Assembly: GCA_903854725.1 (NCBI GenBank)
Contig: CAINWZ010000094.1
Span: 1-64,000, forward strand
Source: an uncultured Bacteroidota bacterium
Lineage (GTDB): Bacteria; Bacteroidota; Bacteroidia; Chitinophagales; Chitinophagaceae
Direction of reading: 5' to 3'
Length of the DNA: 64,000 nt
Part shown: positions 41,204-50,314 of the stretch, in pieces
Layout of the letters: each line of letters begins with the position of its first letter
Position numbering within the stretch: the stretch's first letter is position 1
The notes under the pieces: generated by a model
The model's input: only the letters and a program-made list of their open reading frames with translations
Told to the model about the DNA's origin: nothing
Database searches by the model: none
Made by a program: the position numbers and the translations under genes

Positions 41204-42487
41204 ATGGCTATGTATGCAAAAGAAACCGTTTCAATAATTTTAGGGGGTGGTGCAGGTTCTAGATTATACCCACTTACTGCAAGCAGATCTAAACCGGCTG
41301 TACCCATTGGAGGAAAATATCGTTTAGTGGATATTCCAATCAGCAATTGCATTAACAGTAATTTGAATAGAATTTTTGTTTTAACGCAATTTAATTCTGC
41401 TTCTTTGAATCAACATATAAAAAATACCTATCATTTTAGTGCTTTTAGTTCTGGTTTTGTAGATATTTTAGCGGCAGAACAAACACCAGACAATCCAGGA
41501 TGGTTTCAAGGTACAGCGGACGCTGTAAGACAATCCTTAAGGCATTTAGCAAAAATGGATTTTGAATACGTGCTTATTTTAAGTGGAGATCAATTATATC
41601 AAATGGATTTTAGTGCAATGATTGATGCGCATAAAAAAAGTGGTGCAGCTTTAACGATTGCGACGATTCCGGTGGGAGAAAGAGAAGCGCCTGAATTTGG
41701 CATTTTAAAATCTAACAATGAAAATGTAATTACTTCTTTTGTAGAAAAACCTACAAAAGAAATTTTGAAAGAATGGGTAAGTGATACAGGTGCTCAAATG
41801 CAGTCGCAGGGAAGAAATTATTTGGCTTCTATGGGTATTTATGTTTTTAATAAAGAAATACTCTACCAATTTTTAAATGAAGTACATCCTAATGCGACCG
41901 ATTTTGGAAAAGAAATTATTCCAGACTCTATTGCACATTATAAAGTATTGAGTTATCAATATGATGGTTATTGGACAGATATTGGAAATATTTATTCTTT
42001 TTTTGAAGCCAATATTTCTTTGACAGAAGACATGCCATTGTTTAATTTATTTGATAGTGCACAAACAGTATATACAAGAGCTAGGATGTTGCCTCCTGCT
42101 AAAGTGAGCGGTACAATTATCAATAAAGCGATCATCGCCGAGGGTTGTATCATTCATGCCAAAGAGGTAACTAATGCTGTTGTAGGTATTAGATCAAGAA
42201 TAGGCAAGGACACAATTATCAATAATACTTATATTATGGGTTGCGATTATTATGAGAATATAGAGCAAATAAATGAAAAGAATAAAAAAGGGTCGCCCAT
42301 TTTAGGTATTGGAGAACGTTGTATTATTGAAAATGCGATTGTAGATAAAAATTGTTCTATTGGGAATGATGTGATCATAAAGGGAGGAGCACATTTGGAG
42401 AAAGTAGATCATCCTTTATATACCATAAAAGATGGTATAGTAGTAGTGAAAAAAGGGGCGGTTATTCCTAATGGGTATATCATTTAA
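41204..42487 (+). CDS. glgC: Glucose-1-phosphate adenylyltransferase
   Basis: ILGGGAGSRLYPLTASRSKPAVPIGGKYRLVDIPISNCINS; GTADAVRQ. Confidence 0.97.
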   Translation: MAMYAKETVSIILGGGAGSRLYPLTASRSKPAVPIGGKYRLVDIPISNCINSNLNRIFVLTQFNSASLNQHIKNTYHFSAFSSGFVDILAAEQTPDNPGWFQGTADAVRQSLRHLAKMDFEYVLILSGDQLYQMDFSAMIDAHKKSGAALTIATIPVGEREAPEFGILKSNNENVITSFVEKPTKEILKEWVSDTGAQMQSQGRNYLASMGIYVFNKEILYQFLNEVHPNATDFGKEIIPDSIAHYKVLSYQYDGYWTDIGNIYSFFEANISLTEDMPLFNLFDSAQTVYTRARMLPPAKVSGTIINKAIIAEGCIIHAKEVTNAVVGIRSRIGKDTIINNTYIMGCDYYENIEQINEKNKKGSPILGIGERCIIENAIVDKNCSIGNDVIIKGGAHLEKVDHPLYTIKDGIVVVKKGAVIPNGYII

Positions 42488-42505
42488 AATTTAAAATCAA
42501 GCTTC

Positions 42506-43822
42506 ATGAATACAGCTTATACAGGTACTAAAGTCAAACTAAGTTTTTGGCAAATTTGGAATATGTGTTTTGGTTTTTTTGGCATTCAATTTGGATGGAG
42601 TTTGCAAATGGGCAATATGAGTGCTATTTATGAATTTTTAGGAGCAACGCCAGAACAAATTCCCGGCCTTTGGTTGGCAGCGCCTATGACTGGTTTATTG
42701 GTACAGCCTATTGTAGGCTATTTAAGTGATCGAACTTGGCATCCAAAATTAGGAAGAAGAAGACCTTTCTTTTTAATTGGAGCCATACTTAGTTCGGCTT
42801 TATTATTTGTTATGCCTAACGCTAGTTCCATCTGGATGGCCGCCGGTGTATTGTGGATTTTAGATTCTAGTATTAATGTAACCATGGAACCATTTAGGGC
42901 CTTTGTTGCAGATAATTTAGAGGAGGATCAACGTTCGTATGGATTTGCGATGCAAAGTATGTTCATTGGATTAGCTTCTTTTATTGCGGGATACTTACCA
43001 CAGATTTTGGTAAACTGGTTTCAAGTATCAAGAGAAAAAACAAATGGATCTATTCCTCAAAATATTTTAATGTCATTTTATATTGGGGGTGCCGTTTTTT
43101 TAGTGTCGGTTTTATATACTGTTTTTAGAAGTAAAGAATATCCGCCTTCTGCAACCATTTCCAATGATTCTGAAGAAAATAAAACAAGCATCGTAAATGA
43201 AATTTACCAATCATTGGTGAGTATGCCTATACAAATGAAAAGATTAGCACTTGTTAATTTTTTAACTTGGCCTGGTTTGTTCTTAATGTGGTTTTATTAT
43301 AGTACTGGGGTGGCGAGTCAATTATTTCATGGAGACCCCATTACGAATAGTAATTTGTATACAATGGGTTTAGAGCACGCCAATACCACTTCTGCAATTT
43401 TGAATTTAGTCACATTTGGTTTTTCTTTTACCCTCCCTTTTTTAGTGGGAAAACTGGGAAAGAAAATGACCCATACAGCATGCTTACTTATTGGAGGTCT
43501 AGGATTAATTTCTGTTTATTATGTGCAACAACCTAATTTATTATATATCAGTATGGGATTAGTGGGTATTGCATGGGCTTCTATTTTATCAATGCCTTAT
43601 TCCATGTTGTCTGGTTTCATCCCTGCACAGAAAATGGGTATTTATATGGGAATATTCAACTTCTTCATTGTCCTTCCAGAAATTATTGCTTCTATATTTT
43701 TTGGCAAGATTATGTCCACCTTTTTACATAATGATAGATTAATGGCTGTTCAAATAGGAGGATTTTTATTGATTTTGGCTGGAGTAGTTTGTGCCATTAT
43801 TATAAAAGAAGATAAAAAATAA
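42506..43822 (+). CDS. MFS transporter, SLC45-like (maltose/sucrose permease type)
   Basis: FGFFGIQFGWSLQMGNMSAIYEFLGA; GYLSDRTWHPKLGRRRPFFLIGAI. Confidence 0.85.
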   Translation: MNTAYTGTKVKLSFWQIWNMCFGFFGIQFGWSLQMGNMSAIYEFLGATPEQIPGLWLAAPMTGLLVQPIVGYLSDRTWHPKLGRRRPFFLIGAILSSALLFVMPNASSIWMAAGVLWILDSSINVTMEPFRAFVADNLEEDQRSYGFAMQSMFIGLASFIAGYLPQILVNWFQVSREKTNGSIPQNILMSFYIGGAVFLVSVLYTVFRSKEYPPSATISNDSEENKTSIVNEIYQSLVSMPIQMKRLALVNFLTWPGLFLMWFYYSTGVASQLFHGDPITNSNLYTMGLEHANTTSAILNLVTFGFSFTLPFLVGKLGKKMTHTACLLIGGLGLISVYYVQQPNLLYISMGLVGIAWASILSMPYSMLSGFIPAQKMGIYMGIFNFFIVLPEIIASIFFGKIMSTFLHNDRLMAVQIGGFLLILAGVVCAIIIKEDKK

Positions 43823-43826
43823 AATT

Positions 43827-45695
43827 ATGAATCGTATTCGTTTTTATAACAAAAGTGTATGGATTGGATTAGTGCTAAATATATTTTTTGCTTCTATGGT
43901 TTATGGGCAAACTATTGAAACCTATCCATCGAATTGGTTTACGCAAATGAAATTAAATAAAGTGCAAATTTTATTTAGAAGTACCGGTCTTGATTTTTCT
44001 AGATCAACTGTTCAAACAAATTATCCTGGTGTAACCATTGTGGGAGTGCATCATTTTGACAATGGTCATTATATCGCGGTAGATGTGGCTATTGCCCCAG
44101 CAGCTAAAGTGGGCAATGTTCATTTTGTCATTACCACCAAAGGGCAACAATATCAACAAGCATGGGCATTATTGCCAAGAAGGGCAGGGAGAGGGTCAAG
44201 CTTTGCACAAGGCCTTAATCCATCCGATCTTATTTACTTTTTAATGCCGGATCGATTTAGCAATGGAGACCCTTCCAATGATCGTATAGCTCATCTAAAG
44301 GATCAAACATTAAATAGAGATTCTATTTTTTTAAGACATGGGGGAGACTTGAAAGGGGTAACCAATCATTTGGACTACTTTCAAAAATTAGGAGTCTCTA
44401 CTTTATGGATGACACCTGTTATTGAAAATGATATGCCAGATAGAACAGAGCATGGCTATGCAGCTACCAATAATTATGCAATTGAAAAGCGTTTAGGAGG
44501 CGATAAGGCTTATTTAACTTTAAGCGATAGTTTACATAAAAGGGGGATGAAATTAATTCAAGACATTGTTTACAATCATTTTGGTCGTTTTCATTTTTTA
44601 GTGCAAGACGCACCTACAAAAGATTGGCTACATCAATGGCCTGCTTATACACAAACTCATTACAGAGAGCAAGCTATATTTGATCCGCATCATGCGTCAG
44701 TTGACGTGGAGAAGATGATCAATGGTTGGTTTACAACGGAGATGCCAGATGTGAATCATGAAAATAGTTATGTTGAAAAATATTTGACACAAAATGCAAT
44801 ATGGTCGGTAGAAACTTATGGTATCGATGCTTTTAGAATTGATACTTATAAATATTGCAATGTTGAAGTCATGAATCGTTTAAACCAAGCATTAATTAAT
44901 GAATACCCAAAAATATTCAACTTTGGCGAGTGTTGGGTAGAAGGAGTGGCTTCTCAGGCTTATTTTGTGCGCAATAATTTAGACATTCCATTTAAAAGTA
45001 ATTTACATGCGACTTCCGATTTTAATTTATTATTTTCTGGCATTTTACCCGCTTTAAATGAAAAAAATAGTTGGAGCGATGGGGTTATAAAATTGTATAC
45101 TACTTTGAGTAATGACTATTTGTATAAAGTGCCAAGTAATAATGTCACTTTTTTAGACAATCATGATATGACCCGCATACATTCTGCTTTAGGAGAAAGT
45201 ATTCCCAAAACAAAAATGGCCTATGCGTGGTTAATGACTTGTAGAGGCATACCTCAAATGTATTATGGCTCAGAGGTATTAATGAAAGGTATCTCCAATC
45301 CGGATGGTTGGGTGCGACTTGATTTTCCAGGAGGCTGGGAGGGGGATCAGAAAAATGCTTTTACAGAAGTGGGATTAACAGATCAAGAAAAAGATTTCTT
45401 GCATTATACACAGCTATTAGGAACCTACCGAAAAGGATCAGCAGCATTACAAACAGGCGACTTAATGCAATATGTGCCAGAAGATGGTTTGTATGTTTAC
45501 TTTAGATACAATAAAGGACAAACTATTATGTGTGTTATGAATACCGATAACAAAGAAAGAAAAGTTAATTTTGACAAATACCTAGAAAGAACTAAAGGGT
45601 TTACAGGTGGAAAAGATATTGTATCAAGTGCTACAATAAGTACTCAATTTTCAATTCCTTCTATGATGATGCAAGTGATTGAATTAACGAAATAA
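43827..45695 (+). CDS. GH13 alpha-amylase family (neopullulanase/cyclomaltodextrinase-like), with signal peptide
   Basis: FLMPDRFSNGDPSNDR; DIVYNHFG; GIDAFRIDTYKY; FGECW; TFLDNHDMTR. Confidence 0.92.
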   Translation: MNRIRFYNKSVWIGLVLNIFFASMVYGQTIETYPSNWFTQMKLNKVQILFRSTGLDFSRSTVQTNYPGVTIVGVHHFDNGHYIAVDVAIAPAAKVGNVHFVITTKGQQYQQAWALLPRRAGRGSSFAQGLNPSDLIYFLMPDRFSNGDPSNDRIAHLKDQTLNRDSIFLRHGGDLKGVTNHLDYFQKLGVSTLWMTPVIENDMPDRTEHGYAATNNYAIEKRLGGDKAYLTLSDSLHKRGMKLIQDIVYNHFGRFHFLVQDAPTKDWLHQWPAYTQTHYREQAIFDPHHASVDVEKMINGWFTTEMPDVNHENSYVEKYLTQNAIWSVETYGIDAFRIDTYKYCNVEVMNRLNQALINEYPKIFNFGECWVEGVASQAYFVRNNLDIPFKSNLHATSDFNLLFSGILPALNEKNSWSDGVIKLYTTLSNDYLYKVPSNNVTFLDNHDMTRIHSALGESIPKTKMAYAWLMTCRGIPQMYYGSEVLMKGISNPDGWVRLDFPGGWEGDQKNAFTEVGLTDQEKDFLHYTQLLGTYRKGSAALQTGDLMQYVPEDGLYVYFRYNKGQTIMCVMNTDNKERKVNFDKYLERTKGFTGGKDIVSSATISTQFSIPSMMMQVIELTK

Positions 45696-45697
45696 TT

Positions 45698-47638
45698 ATG
45701 CCAAAATACGAGGAAGTACATTTTGTTGACACGAATCAAAAAGTTTGGAATTATTCTTTATTTACAGATGAGGATGTACAAAATTTTCAAAATGGAACTC
45801 ATTATTCCTTATATGAATTATTTGGCAACAAACAATTAGAAGTGTCTGGTAGCAAGGGTACTTATTTTGCAGTTTGGGCACCCAATGCAACAGCCGTTTT
45901 TGTAAAAGGCAATTTTAATGATTGGAATAATGAAACCCATGCTTTAAAGGTTAGAAAAGATAGTTCGGGTATTTGGGAAGGCTTTGTACCTAACCTACTA
46001 CAAGGTGAAGTATATAAATACCATATTCATGGATATAAAGGGGTCAAATTAGACAAAGGAGATCCATTCGCACATTATTGGGAATTAAGACCATTAACAG
46101 CTTCTATCACCTGGCAAACAAATTTTACATGGAAGGATACAAAATGGATTGAGCAAAGAAAAATTAAAAATAGAACCGATCAGCCTTATTCGGTTTATGA
46201 AGTGCATTTAGCAAGTTGGATGCGCCCAGATAAAAACAATGAAAATTCTTATAACTCCTATACCCAATTAATTACTTTATTAGTACCCTATGTGAAAGAA
46301 ATGGGATTCACACATGTAGAATTCATGCCCATTATGGAGCATCCCTTTGATGGAAGCTGGGGCTATCAAGGTGTAGGATTTTTTGCACCTACTTCTCGTT
46401 TTGGTAATCCTCAAGAATTTGCCGCTTTAGTGGAAGCATTTCATGCAGCAGAAATTGGCGTGATTGTAGATTGGGTGCCTTCTCATTTTCCTTACGATGC
46501 ACATGGTTTATTTATGTTTGATGGGGCGAATACCTATGAGTATGCAGATATGCGTAAAGGGTATCACCCCGATTGGAATTCTTATATATTTAATTATAAA
46601 AGAGGGGAAGTGAAATCTTTTTTAATTAGCAGTGCTCGTTTTTGGTGTGATCAATTTCATATTGATGGGTTAAGAGTAGATGCGGTAAGCTCCATGTTAA
46701 GACTAGATTATAGTAGGGAAGCTGGCCAATGGGAGCCTAATGAATTTGGGGGCAATGGAAATATAGAAGCAATGGCTTTTATAAAAGATTTAAATGAAAC
46801 TTTATACAGAGACTTCCCTTATATACAAACCATTGCAGAAGAAGCTTCTGATTGGCCAGGCATAAGCAAACCTACTTTTATGGATGGTCTTGGATTTGGG
46901 ATGAAGTGGATGATGGGATGGATGCATGATACTTTAGATTATTTTAAATTAGATCCTTTATTTAGGCCCTTTCATCAGGACAAGTTTTCTTTTTCTATGA
47001 TGTACTTTTATGATGAAAGTTTTATGTTGCCATTGAGTCATGATGAAGTAGTACATGGCAAAAGTCCGTTAATCTATAAAATGCCAGGTGATGATTGGCA
47101 GAAATTTGCCAATTTAAGATTGCTATTTACTTATATGTTTATGCATCCTGGTGCGAAATTATTGTTTATGGGCAATGAGTTTGCAGCAACCAAGGAATGG
47201 AATTATACAACAGAACTACAATGGGATTTATTAACTATAGCAAGTCATGCAGGCATGCGCAAATGTGTACAATCTTTAAATGAAGTTTATAAAAACAATC
47301 CTGCATTATTTGAATTGCAATTTGATCCAACAGGGTTTGAATGGGTTGAAATAAATAAAAGAAGCGAAGCGGTGATCGCCTTTAAAAGAAAAGGTAAAAA
47401 TTCACAAAAAGATATCTTAGTGGTAATGAATATGACGCCTGTTCCAAGGCATTATTTTCCAATTCATGTTCAAGGAAAAAAAGAGTGGAAAGAAATTTTC
47501 AATAGTGATGCTACAATATTCTGGGGGGCGGGTGATTTAAGTAATCCTGCAATTGTTTCGCTTCCACAAGATGAAAAAGGGGAATGGCATCAGCTTTTAG
47601 TAAACCTACCTGCCTTATCTGCTATTGTGTTGGGTTAA
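45698..47638 (+). CDS. glgB: 1,4-alpha-glucan branching enzyme
   Basis: FAVWAPNATAVFVKGNFNDW; HPFDGSWGYQGVGFFAPTSRFG; DGLRVDAVSSML; MPLSHDEVVHGK. Confidence 0.95.
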   Translation: MPKYEEVHFVDTNQKVWNYSLFTDEDVQNFQNGTHYSLYELFGNKQLEVSGSKGTYFAVWAPNATAVFVKGNFNDWNNETHALKVRKDSSGIWEGFVPNLLQGEVYKYHIHGYKGVKLDKGDPFAHYWELRPLTASITWQTNFTWKDTKWIEQRKIKNRTDQPYSVYEVHLASWMRPDKNNENSYNSYTQLITLLVPYVKEMGFTHVEFMPIMEHPFDGSWGYQGVGFFAPTSRFGNPQEFAALVEAFHAAEIGVIVDWVPSHFPYDAHGLFMFDGANTYEYADMRKGYHPDWNSYIFNYKRGEVKSFLISSARFWCDQFHIDGLRVDAVSSMLRLDYSREAGQWEPNEFGGNGNIEAMAFIKDLNETLYRDFPYIQTIAEEASDWPGISKPTFMDGLGFGMKWMMGWMHDTLDYFKLDPLFRPFHQDKFSFSMMYFYDESFMLPLSHDEVVHGKSPLIYKMPGDDWQKFANLRLLFTYMFMHPGAKLLFMGNEFAATKEWNYTTELQWDLLTIASHAGMRKCVQSLNEVYKNNPALFELQFDPTGFEWVEINKRSEAVIAFKRKGKNSQKDILVVMNMTPVPRHYFPIHVQGKKEWKEIFNSDATIFWGAGDLSNPAIVSLPQDEKGEWHQLLVNLPALSAIVLG

Positions 47639-47802
47639 TTAACTAACTCATTTACAATTCCTTATTGTCAATTTGATGAATCTTAATTGTCATGTGAACA
47701 TTTTTTGTCAAGTTTTCCACATTTAGTAGAAGATGACTATTGTTAACAATTAGGAAACAATTAGTTATGAACTTCGTTTTTGTAATCCAACTAATAAAAA
47801 AC

Positions 47803-48117
47803 ATGAAAGCAACTAACAAAGCAATGTTGTATGAAGCCGTTTCGGAATTTATACAATTGCACGCCTTCGATCATTTATTGGACAACGAATTAGCACAGTT
47901 GAAAAGCTTATTAAATGCATGGACATTATCTGAAGAGGGTAGTGAAATGCAAGAGCTCACTGGCAAATTAATTCCTTTGTTAAGCAAGGTTAATTTTTTT
48001 GTAGAGTCAATTTCTCCTGCCGCTATTCAATTATGGTTTTTTGCTTTATCCTACAATGAAATACCTATTGGAGGTATGATGCAGGATTTAAGTAGTACCA
48101 ATGAATTAGTGAATTAA
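47803..48117 (+). CDS. Small hypothetical protein; start trimmed from ORF-track TTG 47740
   Basis: MKATNKAMLYEAVSEFIQLHAFDHLLDNELAQL...; no family recognised. Confidence 0.5.
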   Translation: MKATNKAMLYEAVSEFIQLHAFDHLLDNELAQLKSLLNAWTLSEEGSEMQELTGKLIPLLSKVNFFVESISPAAIQLWFFALSYNEIPIGGMMQDLSSTNELVN

Positions 48118-48151
48118 TTTTCGATATTGTCTCTCAATATTGAAATGGTAT

Positions 48152-48194
48152 AAAAAAGAAAGGCCCTCCGTTTATCGGAGGGCCTTTCTTTTGG
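48152..48194. terminator. Strong bidirectional terminator
   Basis: aaaaaagaaaggccctccgtttatcggagggcctttcttttg between convergent genes. Confidence 0.92.
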
Positions 48195-48222
48195 GTTGAA
48201 TCTATTTAAAACTACTTATTGA

Positions 48223-49131
48223 TTAGAATAAGCCTTTCTTTAAAGTTGTTTTTCCTTCTCCAATTTTGAATCCGTTATGATAAATTTCTACTAAATACTC
48301 ACCTTCGGTGAATTTAGCATTTTTGATATCATAGCTTACAGGTAATTCTTTGTTTTGTTCGTATTGAACAGCTAATTTATTAGCATAAGCTTTAGATCCA
48401 TCTTCTCTAGTATTGATTTTGCCATTTTCGTTGAAAGCTTTACCGTCTGGACCAGTAATACATACAAATAGTTCTTGTGCACCAGTTGGGGTGATTTTAT
48501 TCTTGTCAATTTGGAAAGACAAACGAATCGTATTAGCTCTTTTAGTATTGTTTGTCATTTTCTCAGTACCATCTTCTTTAATCAATAAAGATTGAATACT
48601 AAAGGTAGAAGCGTGCAAGGTAGAACCGATATCTTGTAATCTTTCTTTCTCTTTCTGAGTAGCTGTTAAATTAGTATTTAAGGTAGTATTAGTAGTAGTT
48701 AAAACTTCATTTTTCGCAGTTAAGTCTTTATTTTCTGCTTGTGCTTTACTAAGGTCTGCAAAAAGTCCAGATACTTTACCATTTAAATCAGTAATCAAAG
48801 ATTTCGCTTCTGCTAATTCTTTGTCAGTAGCATCCTGCTTGCGTAAGATATTGCTGATATTAGATTTTAATTTTTGAATTTGTGTTGACTTCTCTAACAA
48901 ATCACCTTGTAAGGTGGTATTTTGTTGCGTTAAAGAATCTGCTTTAGCGGAAACTTCAATAAAAGAAGCTTGAATTTGAGCTTTAGCACTATCAATTACG
49001 GCTACTTTATTATCGTAAGTAGTGATAATTTCTGTTTTTGAACTATTGAAATAAATCCAAGAACCGATTAGGGCAACCACTAAAATCCCAATGATTATTT
49101 TACTGCTATTGCCAGATGATTCATTACTCAT
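48223..49131 (-). CDS. Membrane-anchored coiled-coil hypothetical protein; start trimmed from ORF-track 49182
   Basis: MSNESSGNSSKIIIGILVVALIGSWIYF (single TM), then long heptad-like region AKADSLTQQNTTLQGDLLEKSTQIQKLKSNISNIL..., C-terminal beta-rich domain. Confidence 0.75.
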   Translation of the reverse strand: MSNESSGNSSKIIIGILVVALIGSWIYFNSSKTEIITTYDNKVAVIDSAKAQIQASFIEVSAKADSLTQQNTTLQGDLLEKSTQIQKLKSNISNILRKQDATDKELAEAKSLITDLNGKVSGLFADLSKAQAENKDLTAKNEVLTTTNTTLNTNLTATQKEKERLQDIGSTLHASTFSIQSLLIKEDGTEKMTNNTKRANTIRLSFQIDKNKITPTGAQELFVCITGPDGKAFNENGKINTREDGSKAYANKLAVQYEQNKELPVSYDIKNAKFTEGEYLVEIYHNGFKIGEGKTTLKKGLF

Positions 49132-49212
49132 AAAAAAATATTTTTTGTTAATTTTGGTAAAGATACAAAAAAAGGTACACATTCCTATTTTTACTAATTT
49201 ATGTTACTATAC

Positions 49213-49231
49213 AATTGATTTTTAATCAATT
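49213..49231. promoter_or_regulatory. Perfect inverted repeat AATTGATT-TTT-AATCAATT in divergent intergenic region
   Basis: 8-bp arms, 3-nt spacer, upstream of holA and the coiled-coil gene. Confidence 0.35.
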
Positions 49232-49280
49232 ATTTAGAACTTTATTATCTTTAAAGTGCTGTTAATCTTTATATTTGAAT

Positions 49281-50291
49281 ATGCCTACTTCTAAAATAAT
49301 TGCGAACTGGAAAAAGAATGTTTTCGATGCCATTTATTGGCTAGAAGGAGAGGAGGCTTATTATATAGATCAAGTGGTAGAATATGCAGAAAAACAGCTT
49401 TTGCCTGAAGCAGAGCAAGCTTTTAATCTTACTATTTTTTATGGGAAAGACGCAGAATGGACGGATATTATGAACGCTTGTAAACGTTATCCGGTTTTTG
49501 CGGAGCGTCAAGTAGTCATTATCAAAGAAGCGCAACACATGGGTCAAATAGAGAAGCTAGAGGCGTATGTAGAAAAACCTTTATCCTCTACTATTTTAAT
49601 TGTGGCGTATAAAGATAAAAATGTTGATGGGCGAAAAACTTTTGGTAAACTATTAAAGGCAAAAACCACTTTCATTGCTACCAAAAAAATGTATGATAGT
49701 AAATTGCCAGAATGGGTGAACGAGTGGGTGGCTGATAGAGGGTATCAAATTGCGCCCAAGGCAGTGCAGATTATCGTAGATCATATTGGAAATGATTTGA
49801 GCAGAATTCAAAATGAGTTAGAAAAATTAATTGTCAATTTAGGGGATAGAAAAAAGATGACGGAGGATGATATTGAAAAGTACATTGGAATTAGTAAAGA
49901 ATACAATGCTTTTGAATTTCAAGAAGCTGTTGCGCAGAAAAATTTTGCAAAAGCGATTAGAATGATTCAATTTTTTGAGTCCAATAATAAAGCGGCACCG
50001 ATACAATTAATATTACCCACTTTGTATGCCTTCTTTAGTAAATTGTATGCGATTTATGGATTAAATAGTAGTGATGAAAAAAGAATTATGAGTGAAGTGG
50101 GGGTTTCTTTTTTTGCAGTAAAAATATACTTAGCCGCTTTAAGACAATATTCCTATTCTAAAGTAGAGCATATTTTAATGCTAATACACGAATACAATTT
50201 GAGAGTGGTTGGCATTCATGATGCAGACAATACAGATGCTGATTTGTTAAAAGAGTTAGTTATTAAAATAATGGACCCCTCTGTGAAGTAA
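49281..50291 (+). CDS. holA: DNA polymerase III subunit delta
   Basis: VFDAIYWLEGEEAYYIDQVVEYAE; PVFAERQVVIIKEAQHM; NDLSRIQNELEKL. Confidence 0.9.
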   Translation: MPTSKIIANWKKNVFDAIYWLEGEEAYYIDQVVEYAEKQLLPEAEQAFNLTIFYGKDAEWTDIMNACKRYPVFAERQVVIIKEAQHMGQIEKLEAYVEKPLSSTILIVAYKDKNVDGRKTFGKLLKAKTTFIATKKMYDSKLPEWVNEWVADRGYQIAPKAVQIIVDHIGNDLSRIQNELEKLIVNLGDRKKMTEDDIEKYIGISKEYNAFEFQEAVAQKNFAKAIRMIQFFESNNKAAPIQLILPTLYAFFSKLYAIYGLNSSDEKRIMSEVGVSFFAVKIYLAALRQYSYSKVEHILMLIHEYNLRVVGIHDADNTDADLLKELVIKIMDPSVK

Positions 50292-50314
50292 GGATTTGCT
50301 ATAACAAGAGCAAT

